A DNA stretch of 64,000 nucleotides, from positions 434,001-498,000 of the forward strand of contig NC_006049.2 of NCBI RefSeq assembly GCF_000006445.2. Direction: 5' to 3'. The position numbers were made by a program, and so were the translations under genes. This stretch comes from Debaryomyces hansenii CBS767. Lineage: Eukaryota > Ascomycota > Pichiomycetes > Serinales > Debaryomycetaceae. Numbering within the stretch: position 1 is the stretch's first letter; each line of letters begins with the position of its first letter. The notes under the pieces are model-generated. The model did no database searches. It saw only the letters and a list, made by a program, of their open reading frames with translations, and was not told where the DNA came from. Shown piece by piece: positions 18,811-27,800 of this stretch.

Positions 18811-20069
18811 TCTGAATAATAGTTATCTAGGTTACTTTGTTTAGTGTTGAAATATATTTGCAAATAAAGATTCACTGAAAAATTTTTGGAAACTTTTACT
18901 ATCTTGCCCCACTATCACTCTGAATTTCTGATTGTTTGTGCGATCATCGGATCCGAATGTGCGCGTCAGCCTTACCATTTCTCCAGACCACCGTGTAATC
19001 AGACCGCTCTGATAGGATACCGAACCCAACTATAGCAGTATTGACTATCTCCTTTCCCAATCTTGCGCAGCAGATTAGAACTATATATGTAGGTGAGCAT
19101 TGAGACATTGACTCATAATGACATACACTGCTCACCTCATTAATTTATATAGTATCTAGTTGTGATAGTCATTTCTACAATTCACCCATCTCACTGGGTG
19201 GATAGTCTAACGACCGATGACTTAAAGTTCAGTAAACCCTTTGCGATGTAATATGAAAGTTTGCATTTTCATAACTTTCAGCAACTTTTTACAGCCTTTC
19301 TTACAATTTTCACAACTTTTCACAATTTTCACATTTTTTCACAGTTTTCACATTTTTTCACAGTTTTCACAATTCACACAATTTACATGTTGTTCTCTCT
19401 TCCAATCCGTTCCGTTGTACATAATTGATTCCCAATTTCGCCGCACCTACTTACACCAAATGCAAAAATCTCCCCATCCTTGATAATATCAGCTACAACT
19501 TTATCTAAAGTACTATGTGCTACGCATCTATTCATTTCGGTTCGATTGACCCCATCACTATGTTCTAGTAATATTCCACCCTTCTGTGCTCTACTAAAAG
19601 CTACAATTGTCTGCTCACATGCCCCGTAAAGCTCTCCTTATTGCCACGGCACGGAGACTTGCTTATCATCTGCACATCGCGGATAAGACAGCGACGCATG
19701 CTTTTTTCTCGGCACTTTAGTGGTTGTATGTCTCTCACGTCCCTTAATTATCCCTAAACGATCTTGATTTATTCAATAGTTTGCTATACAATAGGCTCGG
19801 TTGAACACAAAAGAAATTGTTGAATTAGGCAAAATAGAAACTTCCGAGAATATACCGGTCGAAAAATAAATTATCCACGTTACATACTGAGATAAAAGGC
19901 GCGCAATACGGTCTTCTTCCGACTACATTCCAAAAATTTTTTTTTTTGGGAAAAAGAAACGCAGCATTATCAAAAACCTTTTTTTTTTCTCGCTCATATA
20001 TAATAGTTGATTCCCCTATCATTTCTAATTAAATAATAGATTGCTTGCATTAGCACAAAACCTTCAATT
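18811..20069. promoter_or_regulatory. Long divergent promoter region between YHM2 and FAD2
   Basis: 1.26 kb without a credible gene. It contains a Gcn4-type TGACTCA at 19109-19115 centred inside a 9-bp inverted repeat, an array of seven TTTTCACA octamers at 19307-19371, a CACCCA/TGGGTG hairpin near 19183-19200, and two T-tracts of about 10-11 nt (19937-19947 and 19979-19988) shortly before the FAD2 ATG. The T-tracts are typical nucleosome-depleting promoter DNA. An open frame at 19241-19483 coincides with the repeat array and is judged non-coding. Confidence 0.55.
19307..19378 (+). repeat. Phased TTTTCACA octamer array
   Basis: Seven perfect TTTTCACA octamers start at 19307, 19317, 19326, 19336, 19345, 19355 and 19364. 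A truncated TTCACA follows at 19373. Spacing alternates 10 and 9 bp, so the array resolves into a 19-bp unit repeated exactly at 19334-19352 and 19353-19371. It sits about 700-760 bp upstream of the FAD2 ATG. Confidence 0.85.
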
Positions 20070-21320
20070 ATGGCCAGTCAAATTGCATCTTCTACTAAAA
20101 GCTCAGGCATTGGTGGATCCTCAAGTATACAAAAAAGAGGCAATGTTGCTACGTTGCAAACCAATGAAAACTTAACTGCCATTGATGCCCATGGAAATGT
20201 ATTCAAGGTGCCAGATTATACTATCAAGGACATCTTAAAGGCAATCCCAGCGCACTGTTACGAGAGAAGAGTCGCTGAATCGATGTACTATGTGTTTAGA
20301 GATATTTTTTGGTTATTGACTATTGGATACGTCGCCAACAACTATATCCAATTATTACCTAATGCGTTCACCAGATTTGTTGCGTGGTCGGGATACGTTT
20401 ATGTCCAGAGTTTGTTTCTCACTGGGCTTTGGGTTTTGGCACACGAATGTGGCCACCAAGCATTTTCTGACTACGGATGGGTTAATGACACTGTTGGATG
20501 GGTTTTACACAGTTACTTAATGGTGCCATACTTTTCGTGGAAATTCTCACACTCAAAGCATCACAAGGCTACTGGTCATTTAACGAGAGATATGGTGTTC
20601 GTGCCATACACCAAGGAAGAATTTGTCGCCAGCAAGAATGCACACCATATAGATGACATTGTGGGCGATTCTCCAATCTACACTTTATACCAATTAGTCG
20701 TCCAACAATTTGGTGGATGGATCGCTTATTTATTCACCAACGTTACCGGACAACAATATGAAAACAAATCATTCTGGGGAGTTAGTCATTTCAACCCAAA
20801 TGCTGCTATTTTCGAAAAGAAGGAACAATGGTACGTGTTGTTATCCGACATTGGTATTTTCGCACAAGGTCTTGTTTTACATACCTGGTACAAAAACTTT
20901 GGCGGTTTCAACTTGTTAGTTAACTGGTTCCTTCCATACATCTTAGTGAACCACTGGTTAGTTTTCATTACATACTTACAACATACCGATAGTCAAATGC
21001 CTCACTACGAATCTCACCAATGGAATTTCGCTAGAGGTGCCGCCGCTACTATTGATAGAGAATTTGGCTTTGTTGGTAAATTTATGTTCCACGATATTAT
21101 TGAAACTCACGTCTTGCACCACTATTGTTCTAGAATTCCTTTCTACAACGGCAGAGAGGCCAGCGAAGCTATCAAAAAAGTTATGGGTGAACATTACCAA
21201 TACTCTGACGAAAACATGTGGGTTTCTTTATGGAAATCTGCCAGAACCTGTCAATATGTTGACGGTGATAATGGTGTCTTGATGTTCAGAAATGCTGCCT
21301 TCAAGGGCCCAAAGGCCTAA
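20070..21320 (+). CDS. FAD2: Delta-12 (oleate) fatty-acid desaturase, microsomal
   Basis: A 416-residue membrane desaturase with all three histidine boxes: HECGH at 125-129, HSKHH at 161-165 and HVLHH at 347-351. It begins with a 50-residue polar segment, then the conserved VPDYTIKDILKAIPAHCYER. Fad2 inserts the second double bond in oleoyl chains at the ER, producing linoleate. S. cerevisiae lacks it. Yeasts of the CTG clade also carry a related omega-3 enzyme (Fad3) of similar sequence. The assignment to Fad2 rests on overall resemblance and could be the paralogue. It is convergent with the first STE14-like gene, 94 bp apart. Confidence 0.88.
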   Translation: MASQIASSTKSSGIGGSSSIQKRGNVATLQTNENLTAIDAHGNVFKVPDYTIKDILKAIPAHCYERRVAESMYYVFRDIFWLLTIGYVANNYIQLLPNAFTRFVAWSGYVYVQSLFLTGLWVLAHECGHQAFSDYGWVNDTVGWVLHSYLMVPYFSWKFSHSKHHKATGHLTRDMVFVPYTKEEFVASKNAHHIDDIVGDSPIYTLYQLVVQQFGGWIAYLFTNVTGQQYENKSFWGVSHFNPNAAIFEKKEQWYVLLSDIGIFAQGLVLHTWYKNFGGFNLLVNWFLPYILVNHWLVFITYLQHTDSQMPHYESHQWNFARGAAATIDREFGFVGKFMFHDIIETHVLHHYCSRIPFYNGREASEAIKKVMGEHYQYSDENMWVSLWKSARTCQYVDGDNGVLMFRNAAFKGPKA

Positions 21321-21414
21321 ATTAGGCTAGTTTAGATATATTTTTCATTTCTTAACTATATATATATATTTATTCTATATTTGATGACTTATATGATGAC
21401 TTAGTTGTAAATAG

Positions 21415-22161
21415 CTACTCGATAAATGGAATTCCAGTTCTAGCTTTCGACTTGTAATCAGTATAGTCTTGTCCGAAGAAATTGATTAGAAACTTCTCTT
21501 CAAACTTTATTCTGTAGTTGAAGAAATTCCATAATTTAAAGAGTCCTAATGCCAATACAGCTAAATTTCCTAGCCATAACTGTGTTCCAATAAACCACCA
21601 GAAAAATCCAAAGTAACTGGGATGCCTCAAATATCTATATATACCCCATGTTACCAATTTATGTTTATTCATATGCTCTCGTTGAATGTAATGATTGAAT
21701 GATTCTTTGGCAGTGTACATAGCCAACGTTCTACTAAACTGGCCAAGAAAAACAACACATAGTCCAATTATAGGAAAATCAATGATAAAACTAGGAAATA
21801 ACCAGGTCTTTCCTAGTATTTCGAGTATTGAGACCACATGAACGATGTGTAGATCAATATCATTAAGTATAAACGAATCATCATCAGTCTCACTATTGTT
21901 AAAAAGACAAGTACTAAAAAATTCTAATAGATAAAATACCAGTACGAAGATCAAATAGCCGTTTATTCTCGTTATAGCTGGACTACTATTGATTATATTG
22001 CATGCACTTAAAACCATCATCGTGAAATTTACCAGAATCAAGATTCCTAGGCCTAGTGATTTAAGAGCCACTATCGATAGATCAACTTTTGTAGGATCAT
22101 ATTGTGCATGCCAGTTATATTGGTAACTATTCTCCCCGTCCAGGTTGTGTAAATTAGACAT
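21415..22161 (-). CDS. STE14: Isoprenylcysteine carboxyl methyltransferase, Ste14 family (copy A)
   Basis: A 248-residue ER membrane methyltransferase with about six hydrophobic segments. The C-terminal catalytic block is intact: LVTWGIYRYLRHPSYFGFFW, then FNYRIKFEEKFLINFFGQDY. RHPSYxG and the E-E pair bind S-adenosylmethionine and the prenyl-cysteine substrate. Ste14 methylates farnesylated or geranylgeranylated C-termini of Ras, Rho and mating pheromone. The catalytic end (FFWWFIGTQLWL) resembles S. cerevisiae Ste14 more than its neighbour does, but the N-terminus is divergent. It is head-to-head with a second STE14-like gene. Confidence 0.88.
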   Translation of the reverse strand: MSNLHNLDGENSYQYNWHAQYDPTKVDLSIVALKSLGLGILILVNFTMMVLSACNIINSSPAITRINGYLIFVLVFYLLEFFSTCLFNNSETDDDSFILNDIDLHIVHVVSILEILGKTWLFPSFIIDFPIIGLCVVFLGQFSRTLAMYTAKESFNHYIQREHMNKHKLVTWGIYRYLRHPSYFGFFWWFIGTQLWLGNLAVLALGLFKLWNFFNYRIKFEEKFLINFFGQDYTDYKSKARTGIPFIE

Positions 22162-22180
22162 TGATGTGATAGGCTTGAAG

Positions 22181-22999
22181 ATGAATAAATTATCATCTCA
22201 TTATTTTCAGCTGAGAATTTATCTGATTAGATACATATGCAAGAACATCAAGCTGATGGCATTATACGATACTAATTCCAATCCTCTACATGAGATAGTA
22301 TTAACATCTTTGGCATTGGGTGCTATTATAGGAACGTCGTTAACACTATGCTTAGTTCAAAAGACGAAGAATACACCACTATTTGCATACCTGATAATAC
22401 TATGTATATACTACTTGAATGAGTTCTGTTCGACCGCAAAATATCAGACAAAAATAGTCAAAGCTAAACTGTTTCTAATATGGGGCAATAATGGGAATAG
22501 AGAGTTTCTTTTAATGCAAACGGCAACAATTTGGGAGTTTCTATTCACACGTAGTTTGGTCTGCGTTAAGCTATTACATGCATTTTTTGGAATTACATAC
22601 AAAAAGCAAACGAATACATTTTCAATAGTACTTGGGCTAGCGATGATCGCCGTTGGACTATTTATCAGAACTCTAGCTATGAAAACATGCGGTTCTTCGT
22701 TTTCCCACTATATTGAGACCACCAACAGAAAGCAGAAACTCATCACCACCGGCATTTATGGATGGTTTAGACACCCGAGTTATCTCGGATTTTGGCTCTT
22801 TGCCGTCGGGTGCCAGGTCTTGCTAGGCAACTCGGTAGGCCTAGTAATCAACCTTGGTGTCCTCAGCTGGTTTTTTAAACGAAGGATTGAATTCGAAGAG
22901 TGGTTCCTAGTCCACCGAATTTTCGGGGATCAATACCTACAATACCGCATGAACGTCGGAAATTGGATACCATTTGTTATATTGAAAAAAGATTTATAG
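22181..22999 (+). CDS. Isoprenylcysteine carboxyl methyltransferase, Ste14 family (copy B)
   Basis: A second Ste14-like protein: 272 residues from the ATG at 22181, or 247 from the ATG at 22256. The later start fits better, because SNPLHEIVLTSLALGAIIG just after it aligns with the early NPLHEVTMTS region of S. cerevisiae Ste14. The catalytic block is intact (LITTGIYGWFRHPSYLGFW, then FKRRIEFEEWFLV). Any start before 22181 would need TTG. It is divergent from copy A with about 19-94 bp between starts, so the two must share a promoter. Both look functional. Which one carries the housekeeping role cannot be told from sequence. It converges on ARC18, leaving 17 bp. Confidence 0.85.
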   Translation: MNKLSSHYFQLRIYLIRYICKNIKLMALYDTNSNPLHEIVLTSLALGAIIGTSLTLCLVQKTKNTPLFAYLIILCIYYLNEFCSTAKYQTKIVKAKLFLIWGNNGNREFLLMQTATIWEFLFTRSLVCVKLLHAFFGITYKKQTNTFSIVLGLAMIAVGLFIRTLAMKTCGSSFSHYIETTNRKQKLITTGIYGWFRHPSYLGFWLFAVGCQVLLGNSVGLVINLGVLSWFFKRRIEFEEWFLVHRIFGDQYLQYRMNVGNWIPFVILKKDL

Positions 23000-23016
23000 T
23001 ATATAATTATCAATTC

Positions 23017-23547
23017 CTACAAGCTCTTGTTCATGAATCTTCTTCTAGTGAATGCAAGCCAAAATTTACTTGGCGTGTTTGGATCATCACCGTAGATTCT
23101 CTTCAACAACCTCTCAGCCAATTCTTGTCTAAATTGCTGTAAGTATGATCTTAACAAATCAGCTTCATTCTTATTGGCTGGTGGTTGGTACATTGAGTTC
23201 AATGGGAACCCCATATCTCCTGGTAACGAGAAGCTGTCTAATGACAAATTATTCAATATTCTTGTGGCTTCCTTAAAATTGACTGACTTGTTCAATTTAG
23301 ACAAACAATCACTCACGAATAATATGCCATATATCAAAAGTCTATCGGCCGGTCCCTTGATTTCAAAATTCTTGAAAAATGAGTTGGCTCTGAATAAATC
23401 TAAAGTTTCTTCGATAATGTCATAGTCTTGCTGTGGTGGGTACGATGGACCTCTGAATTTAGTATGAATGGGTAAGAGAGCAATATTACCGACTAGTCTA
23501 CTATCTTCTGTCTGCTCCGTTAAGAACGTTGAATGGTATGCTGGCAT
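23017..23547 (-). CDS. ARC18: Arp2/3 complex subunit ARPC3 (Arc18)
   Basis: A 176-residue protein (S. cerevisiae 178) matching Arc18 across its length. It starts MPAYHSTF, has the core LDLFRANSFFKNFEIKGPADR and the LIYGILFVSDCL stretch, and ends SKFWLAFTRRRFMNKSL exactly as in the family. It is a structural subunit of the Arp2/3 complex that nucleates branched actin in cortical patches for endocytosis. The start is fixed by the conserved N-terminus. Confidence 0.98.
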   Translation of the reverse strand: MPAYHSTFLTEQTEDSRLVGNIALLPIHTKFRGPSYPPQQDYDIIEETLDLFRANSFFKNFEIKGPADRLLIYGILFVSDCLSKLNKSVNFKEATRILNNLSLDSFSLPGDMGFPLNSMYQPPANKNEADLLRSYLQQFRQELAERLLKRIYGDDPNTPSKFWLAFTRRRFMNKSL

Positions 23548-24893
23548 GATGATGAATTAATTGATTGTACAAAGGGTCTTACACTATATATGGACTTAAT
23601 CTGTTTCTGATATTGACGGGGTGAATCTGATTACGTAATCACAAAATATAGCACCCATACACCATTTATATTACACAAGACCGAAGGGATACCAAACCAG
23701 ATAGCAGAATGTGAAAGCATTTGTTTTACTATTGAAAAATGAGCATTGCTGCGAAAATATACACTTTGGTGTACTCCAGGTGGTCTCAATTGCCTCCGCC
23801 TGCTGCTCGTTGAGCCTTGTTGCACCGGTGTCAGTTGTTGTGCTCGAGATTCACATTTGGCGCCTTGTTCGCCGTCTGTCGTCTCCGCTGATACACTTAC
23901 TAGCCACAAACGTATCGTCATGAACTACTATTTCTTGGGTTGTGCCGTTGCTCTCGTTCGCTAATAACATGCACCCGCTTACCATAGAACCATACAGCTT
24001 CCATAATTACAAGCGTGCTGCATACAGCTGTGCTCATAATTCTTCTCTGATACATACACTAAAATCACCAGCTAAACGTACTACTTAACGGAAGAGGTAC
24101 AATAATAGCCTGCAAACAACCGCAAATAACTACATATGACTCGCTTTACAGATCTCTAACGTCCTTTACCTCGCAGTCGTTTGTCTCGTAAGCCTGTTTG
24201 TTTAAAAAGAATTGGTGTACCTGTTAAGAGTCGCTATATCAGAGTAGAATGTCGTACATGAAGTAGACTAAATGTCGCGTTAGCCTCGGGTTTATTATGT
24301 CAACTTTACGACATATTTTTTAATAGAAACGTAAGGCAAAACATCACACAAAACCAATTGGATAATTTGATCGCTTTCCGTATTTATAGTAATTCGTTAA
24401 CAAAATTAGTGAAGTAAGTCATTATTAACAATATATATTTGTTATCGATTTAAATATACAGGGTTTAGGTTTTAGAAAGATCGATATACGATAAAGAAAT
24501 ATTTGATTCCGTTTTAGAGATAATCATTGAGGACTAGCGAACTCAACTTACATAGCGGGAATTAATTAATATAGGCAAGGCTTTTCGAAGACTGACGGTA
24601 CTAATTTGACGATAAAGATCATAAAGTAGACGGAAAGGATAGATAAGCAAAGGTGAAAGCTAAAGTTGTATTTTTGACACAGCAAGAGATATAAATTTAG
24701 GTTGATTCGAACGTACGCTTTGATACTGGTGTTCGTGAAGTGGTAAGTGTACAATCATAGTTAGTGGAAAATTGCTGGCTAATAAGGGACATAGACAGAC
24801 CATTGTATGCATTATTGTTTTTATATTGATTGAGTGGTTAATATAGTATTGTTAACTTGATATTTAGTGGTCAGCATCAAAACAACCTGATAG
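23548..24893. promoter_or_regulatory. Long intergenic region upstream of the RhoGEF gene
   Basis: 1.35 kb between ARC18 (-) and the ROM2-type gene (+). Short frames at 23631-23964 exist on both strands over the same bases and have no recognisable protein features, so I read them as chance. No tRNA, snoRNA or repeat was recognised. The size suggests a regulated promoter and/or a long 5' leader for the RhoGEF. Confidence 0.4.
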
Positions 24894-27800
24894 ATGTCAT
24901 CTTCAGAATATCCGATTTATTCGTACAAGAGGAATAATGCAGCTCCCAACCAGCATCCGCAATACAACATTCCTACCCATCTATTACCCCAAGCGCTTTT
25001 AGATGAGCAGAGACAGCGACAGATGCAAGGGAGCAATTCTCCTCAAAGAGGCCACATTGGTCTTAACCAGCCGATGCAAGGGAATAACTCTCCCCAAAGA
25101 GCCCAAATGGGCGTTAATCCGCCGATGCAAGGGAATAATTCTCCTCAAAGAGCCGAAATGGGCCTTAATCAACCGATGCAAAGGAACGATTCTCCTCAGA
25201 GAGGCCAAGCCGGCGTTAACCAGCAGATGCCAATACCAATTCAAAATGTACCAAAGCAACATGTAACTCAGGGACAATTTATGCCTCAACAAGACCAAGG
25301 ACAACCATTCCATAATCAACAACAACCCATACCACAACAACCAATGTACGATTCGCCGGAACGTCGCCAACAACAATATCCGCAGAAGGTTCAGCAAAAT
25401 GTACCTAATTATGAAGGAATGGGAAATGGAAGACCGTTTAATGGTCCACGGAATGCCTCACTCCTGTCATTGACTTACGGTAATAGTGGCAATGGAAATT
25501 ACAATAAGAGAGTAAATAGTTATTCGTCACAAGAATCAATACCTCAACCTCAACCACCTTACCCAGTTTCTGGTGGTTATGTACCTAATCCTAATAATTA
25601 TGGTCAGGAAGCACCACAAATCCCTCAGCAACGCCGAACTGCGCGTAAAGCTCCACCTGGATCTTTACCACCGATCCAAACGAATCAGGTCTTAGATAGC
25701 AGCGGTAGACGAATTGTATCCTCCCCAAGTGTTCCTCAATATAACTCTTATTCGTATGCAAATCATTCTCCAATATCTCAAACTCATTCTGGACAAATGA
25801 ATAACGAAACTAGAGCAAAGTCGTTATCGTCGACATCGGGTAAACCTTATCAACAACAACAACAACAACTGAGAATGAAACCAATACCGCAAGGCCAGGC
25901 ATCTCAACCAAGTCCACAACAAACCAATCACCAAAACCACAGACCTGGTTCAAGTGGAAGTGGGTCTAGTTCAAGTAGTCATTCTTTCTCACTTACGTCT
26001 AAGTCGAGATCTTTTACTTCTTTATCAAAGTTATCGTCTTTGTCCACAAAAAAATTCAATTCTTCTACATCTTTACAAGGAAGTAAATTAGATAGAAATC
26101 CATCATCAGCTACCTTAAGTTCCCAAAAGACCGTTACCACCCCTATGCCAAAGAAACCCATTGTGTACCCTGCAATGCTTTCTCGTGTTGCTAGAGTATT
26201 CAAGGAAACAATAATTTTAACCATCAATACAAAAGATGGTTTAGAATATCATGACACATTCACGGGTAAGATGGCTGTTGATATTATTTGTAAAATAATT
26301 AGAACAAATGACCGTAATTTAGCATTGTTAATTGGAAGGTCTTTAGATGCCCAGAAATTTTTCCGTGATGTTACATATAATCATAGGTTGAGAGATTCTA
26401 TTCATGAGGTGTACGCTTTTAACCATATCTATGGTGAAGTTGAATTTTACCAAGATTATAACAATACGAATAATAACAGTGCGAACAATTCCAAGCATGG
26501 ATCAATAACTGAGGGCCATCCTCAATTTCAACAAGTTTTACTTCAACAATTACCAGCTCATACTACTAACAGTCAACCACCTACTCCTTCTACACCGACT
26601 ATGTCAAACGAAGGTAGTACGTATAATTTAAACAACAATAAAGAAATACCGGCTAATAGTACTAGTGCTACAGGTGTTAATGGTGTTTTCACAATTTTGA
26701 CAGATTGTTATTCTCCAACTTGTACACGTAACAATCTTTGCTACAGTATTGCTTGTCCCAGAAGATTAGAGCAACAAGCTCGCCTCAATTTGAAGCCACA
26801 AGGTGGATTGAAACGTGCCGTTTCAAGATTATCCTTACATGATAAAGAAGAGAATAAGACGTTATGGTATGAAACTGTTCCGCAATCTATTTTAGACAAA
26901 TTAGATAAACGTGAAAAGATGAGGCAAGAATTGATATATGAATTTATATATACTGAAAGGGACTATGTTAAGGATTTGGAGTTCATGACTGATTTCTATA
27001 TTATGCCTTTGCGTAATCCTGCCAATAATATCATTCCTGAAAGAGAAAGGGAAGTATTTATTAGGACAGTATTTGGAGGAGTTAGTGATCTATTGAGATT
27101 AGCTAAAAATATGAGCGAGGCATTGACAAGAAGACAATTACAACAGAAGCCAGTTATTGATACATTTGCTGATATTTTTGTTGATTTTGTTGGAGGATTT
27201 GAGCCATTCATTAAATATTCCGGGAATAAGGTTTTTGCTAGTTTTGAACATGAAAGACAGCAACAGGTAAATATGAAATATGCGAGGTTTTTAGATGCCA
27301 TTGAAAAGAAACCTGAATCGAGGAAACAAGATTTGTCATCATTTTTAATTAAAGGTATCCAAAGACCTGCAAGATATCAATTATTGATTTCTGGGATTAT
27401 TAAAAATACGGAACCAGAATCTCCAGATTATAAATCATTGCTAAAGGCAAAAGAAGAAATTGAAAAAGTTTTGGTACAGATTAATATTCAAACAGGAGAA
27501 AGTACTGATCGTCATAAAATTATGGTGTTACACAGGTTATTAGGGAAGCAAAATTTGGAAACTAAGAATCACTTTAAGTTGAATTACAGCCATAGAATAA
27601 TTTATCAAGTCACGTTGAATAGAAAGAGAGATAATGAAAAGATTGATTTGTACTTATTTGAACATGCATTATTATTGATTAAACATAAAATCCAAAATAA
27701 GAGAGAGCAACATAAAATTTTTGAAAAGCCAATATACTTACCCTTGTTGTTTGTTAACAGTGGTTATGATATACCAACTGCAAGATCGATAATGGGAAAC

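Noticed and set aside
19241..19483. 80-codon frame upstream of FAD2
   Set aside because: Its composition is set by the TTTTCACA array (runs of Phe, Ser, Gln), with no protein-like features.
19545..19565. GGTTCGATTG resembling a tRNA B box
   Set aside because: The flanking bases do not form a T-stem and no A box or acceptor stem is found upstream.
23711..23964. Overlapping 60-70 codon frames in the RhoGEF upstream region
   Set aside because: Frames on both strands over the same bases, no motif, no recognised homologue.
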